Below, piece after piece: positions 29,466-37,022 of a DNA stretch of 64,000 bases. The notes under the pieces were generated by a model. It was not told the origin of the DNA. It made no database searches and saw only the letters and a list, made by a program, of their open reading frames with translations. The stretch is from Truepera sp. GTDB lineage: Bacteria > Deinococcota > Deinococci > Deinococcales > Trueperaceae. Location of the stretch: NCBI GenBank assembly GCA_032027045.1, contig JAVSMU010000001.1, positions 934,646 to 998,645 of the forward strand, in the 5' to 3' direction. The translations under genes were made by a program, and so were the position numbers. The stretch's first letter is position 1, and every line of letters begins with the position of its first letter.

Positions 29466-29875
29466 CGCGAGGCTACGGTCGTGAAGAGCTCCCCACGCGC
29501 CCTCGCGCCGGAAGCGGTGGTGACGTCGACCGTGATGATCCAATCACCAGCCATGCTGAACTCGAAGTCACCCGCCCGGTAGGTGCCCTCGCCTACTTCG
29601 GCCGCGGTGATGAGCACCGGTTGCATGCCGGCGTGCGTCATGTCGCCCGTGACCTTGACCGTGGCGCCCGTCACCGGGCCGGCGGGACCGGTAAGCTCCA
29701 CCACCACGGGCACCGCACCCACCGTGGGCGCGCCGTCCAGGCGCACCGCGACGGCCAGGCTCGAGCTGCTGCTGGGCTTGGCCTCCGGCGGCCGGCAGGC
29801 CGTGATCATGAACGCTGCCAGTAGTGTGAGGGTGCTGAACAGGTACGGGGCGGCCGGGGACGAACGCTTGCGCAT
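29462..29875 (-). CDS. FixH/YtkA-like lipoprotein
   Basis: 137 residues. A lipoprotein signal peptide (LTLLAAFMITAC, Cys27 as lipid site) is followed by a small Ser-rich linker and a YtkA/FixH-like beta domain: PVVVELTGPAGPVTGATVKV, GDMTHAGMQPVL and AGDFEFSMAGDWIITVDV. The Met/His pattern in GDMTHAGM is typical of this family and may bind copper. Next gene is the polyferredoxin, overlapping by GTGA. The ATG at 29875 is 12 nt after the amidase stop. Confidence 0.75.
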   Translation of the reverse strand: MRKRSSPAAPYLFSTLTLLAAFMITACRPPEAKPSSSSSLAVAVRLDGAPTVGAVPVVVELTGPAGPVTGATVKVTGDMTHAGMQPVLITAAEVGEGTYRAGDFEFSMAGDWIITVDVTTASGARARGELFTTVASR

Positions 29876-29887
29876 CGGTCCCGCAGA

Positions 29888-30790
29888 CTACCACGCCTCT
29901 GGGACGCGTCCGACGGTTCGAAGGTACGCTAGGGCGCCGGCCTCGAGCGCGGCCGCCAGGCTGTCGGGAGCGGTGAGCAGGCGCCGGTCGCCGGGGTTGG
30001 ACAGGTAACCGAGCTCGACCAGCAGTGCGGGCGTGCGCGGGGCCACGGCGTGCCTGAAGCGCCGGTCGTCGAAGGCGTAGTACTCGAACATGTTGCCGGA
30101 GACGTTGGCGTCATCGTCACGCAGCCCGGTGAGGGCGAAGACCGCACGGTCGACGCTCAGCTTCAGCAGTGCCTCGCCGGCGTTGCGTGCGGGCCAGAAG
30201 TGCGCGCTCTTGTAGCCGTTCCTGGAGGCGTCGGAGTTCGCGTCGGCGTGGACCGAGAGCACCAGGTCAGCGCGGTAGCCCGGCGGGATGGTGGCGGGCA
30301 GTACGTCGACTTCGGCGCCCCGCGCCCGCAACCGCGCGGCCAGGGCCTCGACGACGGCGGCGTTGACGTCCACCTCGTCAAGGCCCTCATAGTGAGCGCC
30401 CGTGCTGTAGCGGAGGTTGGCGAGCTCGGCCGGCTGGGAGCCCGCTGCCAGGTGGCCGACCTGCAGGCCGATGCGCACGGGCCCCCTTAGCCGGTTGGCG
30501 AGCCAGCGGATGGGCCCGGCGCGGTACACGCGCACGTAGTGCGAACGGGGCAGGGCGCGTTCGAGGCGGTGCCAGCCCGCGCTCAGGCCGCCGCCGACGG
30601 CCCCCACGACCCCACCACCGGTGCCGTCGACGGCGGCCCTCACGTTGAGGCCAAGTAGCACCACCAACGCCACCAGGAACCCGCGGCCCAGCAACCGGCG
30701 CCGCCTGCGCCGCCCACGCTCTGCGGCTACCTCCGGCGGGTCCTCGCCAGGCTCTCGGTGCCATCTGGGTTCGTCGCCGTCACCTTGCAC
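29888..30790 (-). CDS. N-acetylmuramoyl-L-alanine amidase (Amidase_3)
   Basis: 300 residues. A basic N-terminus with one membrane anchor (GRGFLVALVVLLGLNVRAAV) exports the catalytic domain. Zinc ligands are visible: His in RIGLQVGHLAAG, Glu in YEGLDEVDVN, and His in LVLSVHADANSD; the catalytic Glu is in ALLVELGYLSN. It cleaves the bond between MurNAc and L-Ala in peptidoglycan. The GTG at 30790 lies 6 nt after a TAGCAT box, so it probably heads, as a leaderless mRNA, the operon reaching to 25621. Confidence 0.9.
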   Translation of the reverse strand: MQGDGDEPRWHREPGEDPPEVAAERGRRRRRRLLGRGFLVALVVLLGLNVRAAVDGTGGGVVGAVGGGLSAGWHRLERALPRSHYVRVYRAGPIRWLANRLRGPVRIGLQVGHLAAGSQPAELANLRYSTGAHYEGLDEVDVNAAVVEALAARLRARGAEVDVLPATIPPGYRADLVLSVHADANSDASRNGYKSAHFWPARNAGEALLKLSVDRAVFALTGLRDDDANVSGNMFEYYAFDDRRFRHAVAPRTPALLVELGYLSNPGDRRLLTAPDSLAAALEAGALAYLRTVGRVPEAW

Positions 30791-30796
30791 GCGTCG

Positions 30797-30802
30797 ATGC
30801 TA
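30797..30802 (-). promoter_or_regulatory. -10 box of the leaderless amidase-led operon
   Basis: TAGCAT on the minus strand, 6 nt before the GTG at 30790. Confidence 0.5.
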
Positions 30803-30861
30803 CCCAGCGGCAGGGGTCCGCTCAAGCAGCGACGCTCCACGCACCGGCGGCGTGCGAAACG

Positions 30862-31515
30862 TCACAAGCGGACGGCCTCGAGCCAGAAGATGATGTGCTC
30901 GTTCACGTTCTCGAGGTGATCGCCGAGGCGCTCCAGGTACCGCGCCACAGCCGCCAGGTCGCTGGCGCGGCCGATCGTGCTCGTGTCCGCCAGCATGTAG
31001 GTGAGGAGTTCGCGCTGTATCTGGTCGTAGAGGTCGTCGATCTCCGAGTCGAGCGCGTGGGCGCGCCTGGCCGCCGCCGCGTCGCCCTCGGCGAAGGCCT
31101 TCGTGGTGGTGTCGATCATGACGAACAGCACCTCGAAGATCCGCTGCATGTCGAGGTACTTCTTTATCGGAGGCTGCTGAGCCAAGCGCTCGCCCACCGA
31201 GGCGACGTGCTCCGCGTAATCGCCGGCGCGCTCGATGTCGGCGAGGGCCTGCAGCGCGGCCCCGAGGAAACGCAGGTCGCGGGCCGCCGGCTGGCGCCGC
31301 GCGATGACGGTAAGGATCCGCATCTCGAGGCTCGCCTGGATGGCGTCGATCTCGGCGTCCAACTTGGCGCAGTGCGCCGCCGCGCCGGGCTCGGCCTCGA
31401 TGAGGGCCCGCCGGGCCCACTCGCAACTCTCGCGAACGAGGCTCAGCATGCGCACGAGGTCGCCGGTTATCGCCTGGAGGTCGAGTTCGAGTGGCGTGGC
31501 TGTCGAGTCCGTCAT
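30862..31515 (-). CDS. phoU: Phosphate signalling protein PhoU
   Basis: 217 residues, two repeats of a three-helix bundle. The metal-binding acidic motifs of PhoU are recognisable in EPGAAAHCAKLDAEIDAIQ and LDSEIDDLYDQIQREL, with DIERAGDYAEHVASVGERL and YLERLGDHLENVNEHIIFWL as the paired E/DxxxD segments. PhoU links the PstSCAB transporter to the PhoR kinase and represses Pho signalling when phosphate is ample. Here no pst genes are beside it, but a response regulator and kinase are divergent from it. A GGGAG ribosome site precedes the ATG. Confidence 0.92.
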   Translation of the reverse strand: MTDSTATPLELDLQAITGDLVRMLSLVRESCEWARRALIEAEPGAAAHCAKLDAEIDAIQASLEMRILTVIARRQPAARDLRFLGAALQALADIERAGDYAEHVASVGERLAQQPPIKKYLDMQRIFEVLFVMIDTTTKAFAEGDAAAARRAHALDSEIDDLYDQIQRELLTYMLADTSTIGRASDLAAVARYLERLGDHLENVNEHIIFWLEAVRL

Positions 31516-31615
31516 CTGGCTCCCAAGCGTAGCGCGTCGCGGGGGCGCCTGGGGGCGAGCCGGCAGCGGGCCGCGCCCGGGAACTCAGCAGCGAGGGGTC
31601 CAGCGCGACCGCTGA

Positions 31616-31653
31616 GCGCCACATGCCGCCGCTAGAATGGCGGCATGTGGCGC
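31616..31653 (+). promoter_or_regulatory. Perfect 15-bp inverted repeat framing the -10 box of the response-regulator promoter
   Basis: Left arm GCGCCACATGCCGCC (31616-31630), 8-bp centre GCTAGAAT, right arm GGCGGCATGTGGCGC (31639-31653). The arms match perfectly. The centre contains the -10 box TAGAAT (31633-31638), and the right arm holds the predicted start point and an ATG at 31645. A protein binding both arms would cover the promoter. Confidence 0.8.
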
Positions 31654-31701
31654 AAGGCCCCGAGGGCCGCCCAACCTCTGGCGAGAACGGGTCTCGCGTG
31701 A
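31645..31701 (+). CDS. Short leaderless ORF coupled to the response regulator
   Basis: ATG 6 nt after the TAGAAT box opens an 18-codon ORF (MWRKAPRAAQPLARTGLA). Its TGA overlaps the regulator's GTG as GTGA at 31698-31701. The peptide is basic and has no known match. Coding status is inferred from the leaderless position and exact overlap. Confidence 0.4.
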   Translation: MWRKAPRAAQPLARTGLA

Positions 31702-32366
31702 GCAGCTCCGTCGTCTTGGTGATAGAGGACGACGATGCCTTGCGTGAGGTGATCGCCTTCCACCTCGCCGCCGCCGGCTTCCGGGTCAGCGAGGCCGCGA
31801 CCGCGAGCGCCGGGTGGGAGAGCGTCCCCACGGCGTCGCTCGTCGTGCTCGACTGGATGCTTCCCGACGAGAGCGGGTTGAGCTTCCTCCGCCGCCTGCG
31901 GACGTCCGCCGCCGCCAAGCTGCCGGTGCTCATGCTCACGGCGCGGGCGCGTGAGGCGGAGCGCGTCGAGGGGCTCGAAGCGGGCGCCGACGACTACCTC
32001 ACCAAGCCGTTCTCCGCCGCCGAGTTCGTGGCCCGCGTCAGGGCGTTGCTGCGGCGCGTCGAGCCGGCGAGGCGCGTGGTGGTCGGTGCGTTGGTCGTCG
32101 ATCTCGACGCCCGTGAGGCGTCGTGGCGCGGCGAGAAGTGCGACCTGACGCGGCGGGAGTTCGAGCTCCTGCGCTTCCTCGCGGCCAACCCGGGGCGCGT
32201 CTACGACCGCTTCGAGCTCCTGGACAGGGTCTGGGGCCCTGAGTTCGAGGGCACCGGCCGCACCGTCGATCAGCACGTCGCCCAACTGCGCAGAGCCACC
32301 GCCGATGAGGTGGTCGTGACGGTCCGCGGGCTCGGCTATCGCCTGGGCGACCTCGAGGAGCGCTGA
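31698..32366 (+). CDS. OmpR/PhoB-family response regulator
   Basis: 222 residues. Receiver domain 1-120: acidic pair in VIEDDDALREV, phospho-acceptor Asp in LVVLDWMLPDESG, Thr in VLMLTARAREAE and Lys in DDYLTKPFSAAEF. The C-terminal winged helix (about 130-222) has CDLTRREFELLRFLAANPGRVYDRFELLDRVWG and TVDQHVAQLRRA, with VRGLGYRLG at the end. PhoU is divergent and a kinase follows, so PhoB is the likely role. The GTG at 31698 puts the start just before the receiver; a longer frame reaches 31623 but its first part lies across the inverted repeat. Confidence 0.85.
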   Translation: MSSSVVLVIEDDDALREVIAFHLAAAGFRVSEAATASAGWESVPTASLVVLDWMLPDESGLSFLRRLRTSAAAKLPVLMLTARAREAERVEGLEAGADDYLTKPFSAAEFVARVRALLRRVEPARRVVVGALVVDLDAREASWRGEKCDLTRREFELLRFLAANPGRVYDRFELLDRVWGPEFEGTGRTVDQHVAQLRRATADEVVVTVRGLGYRLGDLEER

Positions 32367-33335
32367 GTGGAGCGCACTGGAACGGGCTGGTGGGACTTCC
32401 TCACGGAGGGCGTCGTGCTGCTGGAGGGCGACCGGGTGCTCGAACTGAACCGCGCCGCCGCCGCCCTCCTCGACGTAGACCCGGTGAGGGCCCGGGGGGC
32501 GGTGGCCATATCCGTGCTGCGCGACCACCGACTCGAAGAGATGTGGCGCTCTGGTTCGAGCGGCGAACTGCACCTGCGCACGCGCACCGTGGCCGTCACG
32601 GTCACGCCGTTCGGCCTGATCCTTCACGACAAGACGGAGTTGAGAGGCGAGCAGGAGGCCGCCCGTGAACTGCTCGCCGTCCTCTCGCACGAGCTGCGCA
32701 CGCCGGTCAGCACCATGAGGGGCGTGATCGAGGCCCTCGAGGCCGGCTCCAGCGGCGCTCCCGGACCGACGGCCGGGGAGGCGCGCCGTTTCCTCGCCCG
32801 CGCCCGCTCGGAAGCGGAGCGCCTCACGCGGCTGCTGGACGACCTCACCGTCGAGGCGCGGCCGCCGCGCGAGCGCAGCGTTCCGGTGGCGCCGGTCGTG
32901 AGCCGCGCCATCACCCTCATGCAACCGCAGTTGCAGCTAAGTGGCGCGACCGTCACCACCGAGGTCGGCGACCTGGTGGCTTGGGTGGACGAGGACAAGT
33001 TGCTGCAAGTGATCGTCAACCTCCTCGAGAACGCCGCCGTGCACGGTCCGGCTGGGGGGCGCGTGGTGGTCGCCGCCTGGCGTGACGGCGGCGTGGGGCG
33101 CCTGGAGATCCGCGACGACGGGCCACCGCTGGCTGCCGCTGTCGTCCCGGGGCTGTTCGCGCCGCACGCCCAGGGTGGCTCCAAGGCCAGGGGCGCCGGG
33201 CTCGGCCTGCATATCGTCAGCTCGATCGCGAAGCGCTGGGGCGGCGAGGCGTGGGGCGGACCTTACCCGGCACCGGGAGCGGCCGCCCGTGGCAACGCCT
33301 TCGGAGTGTCCCTTCCGTTGCCGCCCCGCGGCTGA
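32367..33335 (+). CDS. PhoR-like sensor histidine kinase without membrane segments
   Basis: 322 residues. PAS-like sensor (about 5-95: WDFLTEGVVLLEGDRVLELN), then the H-box LLAVLSHELRTPVSTMRG, N-box LLQVIVNLLENAAVHGP, G1 LEIRDDGPP and G2 GAGLGLHIVSSI. No hydrophobic stretch long enough to span a membrane is present, unlike most PhoR proteins, so it is cytoplasmic and probably senses through a partner such as PhoU. The GTG start directly follows the regulator stop. Its stop codon lies within a palindrome shared with the convergent gene. Confidence 0.88.
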   Translation: MERTGTGWWDFLTEGVVLLEGDRVLELNRAAAALLDVDPVRARGAVAISVLRDHRLEEMWRSGSSGELHLRTRTVAVTVTPFGLILHDKTELRGEQEAARELLAVLSHELRTPVSTMRGVIEALEAGSSGAPGPTAGEARRFLARARSEAERLTRLLDDLTVEARPPRERSVPVAPVVSRAITLMQPQLQLSGATVTTEVGDLVAWVDEDKLLQVIVNLLENAAVHGPAGGRVVVAAWRDGGVGRLEIRDDGPPLAAAVVPGLFAPHAQGGSKARGAGLGLHIVSSIAKRWGGEAWGGPYPAPGAAARGNAFGVSLPLPPRG

Positions 33336-33344
33336 ATTCAGCCG
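33329..33344. terminator. Palindrome shared by two convergent stop codons
   Basis: CGGCTGAATTCAGCCG is a perfect 16-bp palindrome. It contains the TGA of the kinase (33333-33335) and, on the other strand, the TGA of the membrane protein (33340-33338). It could act as a short bidirectional stop signal; no T-run is present. Confidence 0.35.
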
Positions 33345-34162
33345 TTGGGGTCCTCATGCCTGAAGTGCGGAACCGGGAGCTCGCCGCGCTTGCGCGGGGG
33401 CCGCTGCCGCTCGCTCGTCAGGAAGACGTCGTCTGGCGCCGGAGGAGCGAGGGTTGCGCGTGGGTCACGGCGCCCCAGGGCGCTCTTGGTATCGGGCGCG
33501 ATGCGCGAGTGCGGGAAGGCAGCGCCGTACCAGCGGGGTGCGATCAGGTAAAGCGCGACGGCCGCCACCAACAACCCCCACGGCCAGCGACTGCTGGACT
33601 CGACCAGGCCGGCGAGGCTCACCTCACCGTCACGCAGCGTGAGCCACGCGACCCCGCCGGTGCCCCACGTCAGTGTCCGCGCCATCACCATGTCGAAGGG
33701 ACCGGCCCAACGTGCCAGGCGTGGCGACGGGTAGATGGCGAGCCAGCCCAGCACGACCAGCTCGAAGGCGAAGAGGGCCTCTGCCGGCCCCGGGAACTCG
33801 CCACCGGCAGTCGCCGCCGCGAAGAGCGCCCCGGCGAACAGCCCCACGCTGGGGCCGAACGCGAGCGCGACCACGTAGAGCGGCACGCGGGCGAGGGCGC
33901 GGAGCAGTCCTGCGGGCCAGTGCGCCGTGGCGGCGCCACCGAGCCACTCCGCCGCAACGGCGAGTAGGAAGCCGAGCAGCACGGCGCCGAGCACGCGTAA
34001 CGCCAGGCGTGGACGGAAGAGGACCAGCACGTCACCGCGCAGTAGTCCGGTGACGAGGGAGACGAGGGCGAGCAGGAGTCCGGCGCAGGCCGAGTAGAAG
34101 ACCACGGGGTCGGCCGCCAACCGTTGCCAGGTGAGCGGTTCGCTGCCGATCATGATCACCAT
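33338..34162 (-). CDS. Unknown integral membrane protein
   Basis: 274 residues, not recognised. Five to six membrane helices occupy about 20-210 (FYSACAGLLLALVSLVTGLL; VLGAVLLGFLLAVAAEWLGG; ARVPLYVVALAFGPSVGLFA; ALFAFELVVLGWLAIYP; WPWGLLVAAVALYLIA), followed by a hydrophilic tail of about 60 residues rich in Arg and Pro. The spacing of GxxxG-type helices resembles ECF transporter S components only loosely. Starts at 34162 (ATG), 34159 (GTG) and 34153 (ATG) are all possible; the first two overlap the glycosyltransferase stop, so the pair is likely coupled. Confidence 0.65.
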   Translation of the reverse strand: MVIMIGSEPLTWQRLAADPVVFYSACAGLLLALVSLVTGLLRGDVLVLFRPRLALRVLGAVLLGFLLAVAAEWLGGAATAHWPAGLLRALARVPLYVVALAFGPSVGLFAGALFAAATAGGEFPGPAEALFAFELVVLGWLAIYPSPRLARWAGPFDMVMARTLTWGTGGVAWLTLRDGEVSLAGLVESSSRWPWGLLVAAVALYLIAPRWYGAAFPHSRIAPDTKSALGRRDPRATLAPPAPDDVFLTSERQRPPRKRGELPVPHFRHEDPNG

Positions 34163-35061
34163 TCGGGCCTGTCGTCGAGGGTCGCACCGAACGGGCTGGT
34201 GCTCAGGTCGCCCGTGCGCGCCATGCGCAGGAGCTCCGCCTGGGCCGCCCGCTCGCCGGGGCTTCGCCCCAGGACGCTGCGGCCGGCCGCCTCGAGGCCG
34301 ACCAACCCGCGCTGCAACGCGTAGAGAGCGGCCGGGTAGTGACGCCGACCGACGATCAGCCCGCCCCGTCGCCCCTCGACGCCGAACGCGGGGTGAGCAG
34401 GCGTGGAGCTGCCACCCAGGTGCACCACGGGCGAGTCGACCAGGAGGCTGTGGCGCCCGGTCGCGGCCAGCCGGAGGCCGAAGTCCAGGTCCTCGTTCCA
34501 GAAGCGGAAGGTCTCGTCGTAGCCTCCCAGCGCGAGCCAATCGGCGCGCCTGATCAGGTGCAAGCAGCCCGACAGCCAGGGCACCACCACGCTCGCCGGC
34601 CCTCTCGAACCGCGGGTGGCCTGAGCGCGGCGGGCCAGGGCCCGGTAGTGCCGCCCGTACCAGACCCCGAGGGACTGCGGTCTTCCGCTCTCGTCCTTGG
34701 GCAGTGGCCCGGCGGCGCCGGCGCCCGGGTCACTCGCCAGCGCACCCGTCAGGTCGGTGAACGTGCGCGCGCTCACCATGACGTCGGCGTTCATCAGCGC
34801 CAGGTAATCGGTGTCCGCGTCGGCCAGGCCCGTGTTCACCGCATGGGCGTAGGAGTGGTTGGCACACGGCACGTAGGTGACCGCCCCGTAGGCGACCGCG
34901 ATCTCGCGCTCGAACGTAGCGGTAGGGTCCGTGTCGACCAGCCTCACGTCGGCATGCGGGGCGGCCGCCAGCACGAGGCCCAGGCACTCGAGCGTCAGCT
35001 TGGGCGTGCGGTAGTTGACGACCGCTACCGCCAGGCGCGTTTCAGCCATGCTGAACAGCAT
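34156..35061 (-). CDS. Family 2 glycosyltransferase (rhamnosyltransferase-like)
   Basis: 301 residues, or 297 from the second ATG at 35049. GT-A fold: AVAVVNYRTPKLTLECL at the nucleotide-sugar site, metal-binding NADVMVSARTF, and the acceptor-side motif GGYDETFRFWNEDLDFGLRLAATG typical of GT2 rhamnosyl/galactofuranosyl transferases. It probably adds a sugar to a surface glycan. No -10 box or ribosome site is clear. Overlaps the following membrane-protein gene, which may act with it. Confidence 0.85.
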   Translation of the reverse strand: MLFSMAETRLAVAVVNYRTPKLTLECLGLVLAAAPHADVRLVDTDPTATFEREIAVAYGAVTYVPCANHSYAHAVNTGLADADTDYLALMNADVMVSARTFTDLTGALASDPGAGAAGPLPKDESGRPQSLGVWYGRHYRALARRAQATRGSRGPASVVVPWLSGCLHLIRRADWLALGGYDETFRFWNEDLDFGLRLAATGRHSLLVDSPVVHLGGSSTPAHPAFGVEGRRGGLIVGRRHYPAALYALQRGLVGLEAAGRSVLGRSPGERAAQAELLRMARTGDLSTSPFGATLDDRPEW

Positions 35062-35135
35062 GCCACGAGCGGACGGCCGTCACCGCCGCCTCGCGGCGGC
35101 ACATGCGTCTCATGCGCGAGGAAGTAACATGCTTC

Positions 35136-36068
35136 GTGCCAAGTCCCGACCCTCTCCACCGCTCCTCGCGCGAGCTCCTCGATCGCCCCCCTCGCCTGGG
35201 CGTGGCGCTCGGCGGCGGCAGCGCCCGCGGTTACGCTCACTTAGGCGCCCTAGCCAGCCTGGAGCGCAACGGCCTCGTTCCCGACGTCATCGCCGGCACC
35301 AGCTTCGGGGCGGTCGTCGGCGCGCTCTACGCCACCGGCAGGCCCCTGCCCGAGCTCCTCGAGCAGGCCGAGGCCATGCGCAGGCGCGACGTGTTTCCCT
35401 ACGTGGCCGACTTCGGCCTTCACCGAGCGGCCCTGTTCCGCGGCAGGCGCCTCGAGGCGTTCTTCGACCGCTTGCTGGAGGGCCGTGACTTCGACGACCT
35501 ACAGAAGCGCCTGGTGGTCGTCACCACCGACATCGATTCGGGGGAGACCGTTCTCCTGCAGCGCGGCCCGCTGGCGCTCGCCCTGCGCGCCAGCACTGCT
35601 ATCCCAGGAGTCTTCGCCCCCGCGATCGTGGACGGTCGGCGGCTCATCGATGGCGGCATCGGTTCGCCGGTGCCGCTGAGCACGCTCGACGATCTCGAGG
35701 TAGACGTAGCCATCGGCATCGGCGCGGGCATGGAGGCGGCCGACTCCAGCGCCATCCGGCTGGCGCGGCGCATCCTCGCCTCGGACGGCGCTCAGCGCTG
35801 GCAGTCGCGTGCAGCAAGCGCGACTCCGAAGGGTGCCTTCGGGCGCCTGGGCCGGGCCCTGGCCTTCGCGGCCGGCGGTTGGGCGGTTGCAGGCGGAGAG
35901 AACCACGACCCGGAGCCAGAAGGGCAGACCTGCCGGCATTTCGAGGTGCACACCCGGCCGCCCATCCACTGGCTGAACTTCAACCGCGCGGGTGAGGCCA
36001 TCCGCGCCGGCGACGCGGCGCTGAGCCGACTGATGCCCACGCTGCAACTCGCCATGGCGCAAGTCTGA
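35136..36068 (+). CDS. Patatin-like phospholipase (RssA type)
   Basis: 310 residues. The oxyanion loop GVALGGGSARGYAHLG, nucleophile elbow AGTSFGAVVGALYATG with its Ser, and the dyad Asp in LIDGGIGSPVPL are intact, so it should be an active lipid acyl hydrolase. No signal peptide. GTG at 35136 is chosen because TAACAT lies 5 nt upstream; an ATG at 35103 would add 11 residues. Divergent from the glycosyltransferase and convergent with arginase. Confidence 0.85.
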   Translation: MPSPDPLHRSSRELLDRPPRLGVALGGGSARGYAHLGALASLERNGLVPDVIAGTSFGAVVGALYATGRPLPELLEQAEAMRRRDVFPYVADFGLHRAALFRGRRLEAFFDRLLEGRDFDDLQKRLVVVTTDIDSGETVLLQRGPLALALRASTAIPGVFAPAIVDGRRLIDGGIGSPVPLSTLDDLEVDVAIGIGAGMEAADSSAIRLARRILASDGAQRWQSRAASATPKGAFGRLGRALAFAAGGWAVAGGENHDPEPEGQTCRHFEVHTRPPIHWLNFNRAGEAIRAGDAALSRLMPTLQLAMAQV

Positions 36069-36082
36069 GCCCGCGCTCGGGC
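36069..36082. terminator. Small hairpin between patatin and arginase genes
   Basis: GCCCG-CGCT-CGGGC fills most of the 18-bp gap between the two convergent genes. The stem has 5 pairs and no T-run; a weak bidirectional terminator at best. Confidence 0.3.
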
Positions 36083-36086
36083 ACGG

Positions 36087-36980
36087 TCAGAGGATCCGCT
36101 TACCCAGCAAGCTGGCCGCCATCTCCACCAAGATGGCGGCCGTCTCGTTGGCCCTGTCGACGATGGGGTTGACCTCGACCAGGTCGAGGCTCGTCACCCG
36201 CTCGGAGTCGGCCAGCAGTTCCATGAGCAGGTGCGCCTCGCGGTACGAGAGGCCGCCGGGCTCGGGGGTCCCGACCCCGGGCGCGATGCTCGGGTCGAGG
36301 GCATCGGCGTCGAAGGACACGTGGAGGCGCTCCAGGCGCCCCAGCTGTTCCAGGGCCGCGGACGCCAGGTACGCGACGCCGTGCAGGTCGACGTCCTTCA
36401 TCGTGAAGGCCGTGACGCCGAGTTCCGCCAGGAGCTGGCGTTCGCCGGGATCCACGCTGCGAAGCCCGAAGTAGACCACGTGCTCGGGTCTGACCACGGC
36501 CCCACCGCCCCACATGGACGTGAAGCGTTCGTCGCCCAGCCCCAGCAGGTGTGCCACCGGCATGCCATGGACGTTGCCCGACGGGCTGGTGGCCGGGGTG
36601 TTGATGTCGGCGTGGGCGTCGACCCATAGGAGGCCGGTGTCGTGACCGTGGCTGAGCCCCGCCACCGTGCCCATGCTGATCGAGTGATCGCCACCGAGCG
36701 TGACCACGAAGTCGCTGGCCGGCAGGCCCCTCAGCGTGCGCAGAACGGTGGTGCACGTGGCGGCTATCGCGTCCGCGTGGTGCGGCCCGGCCAGGGACGG
36801 TAGGTGCTCGGAGGCCTCGGCGAGCGGCGTGTCGACGTTGCCCAGGTCGACGACCTCGAGGCTCAACTCCCGCAGGGCCGGGGCCAATCGGGCGAGGCGC
36901 AGGGCGCTCGGGCCCATGTCTACACCGCGGCGGCCCGCTCCTAAGTCCATGGGCACGCCCAATACTTTGACTTTCCGCAT
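36087..36980 (-). CDS. rocF: Arginase
   Basis: 297 residues. Arginase splits L-arginine into ornithine and urea. Manganese ligands sit in VVTLGGDHSISMG, LLWVDAHADINTP and VSFDADALDPSIAPG; SPSGNVHGMPVAHLLG is the substrate loop typical of true arginase. The ATG at 36980 gives the family N-terminus MRKVKVLGVPMDLGAGRRGV and lies 7 nt after a TAGCGT box. No urease or other arginine genes are adjacent. Confidence 0.93.
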   Translation of the reverse strand: MRKVKVLGVPMDLGAGRRGVDMGPSALRLARLAPALRELSLEVVDLGNVDTPLAEASEHLPSLAGPHHADAIAATCTTVLRTLRGLPASDFVVTLGGDHSISMGTVAGLSHGHDTGLLWVDAHADINTPATSPSGNVHGMPVAHLLGLGDERFTSMWGGGAVVRPEHVVYFGLRSVDPGERQLLAELGVTAFTMKDVDLHGVAYLASAALEQLGRLERLHVSFDADALDPSIAPGVGTPEPGGLSYREAHLLMELLADSERVTSLDLVEVNPIVDRANETAAILVEMAASLLGKRIL

Positions 36981-36987
36981 GTGGGTC

Positions 36988-36993
36988 ACGCTA
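36988..36993 (-). promoter_or_regulatory. -10 box of leaderless arginase gene
   Basis: TAGCGT on the minus strand, 7 nt before the ATG at 36980. Confidence 0.45.
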
Positions 36994-37022
36994 GCATGGG
37001 CGCCCCGCAAGCACGGGCCCGG

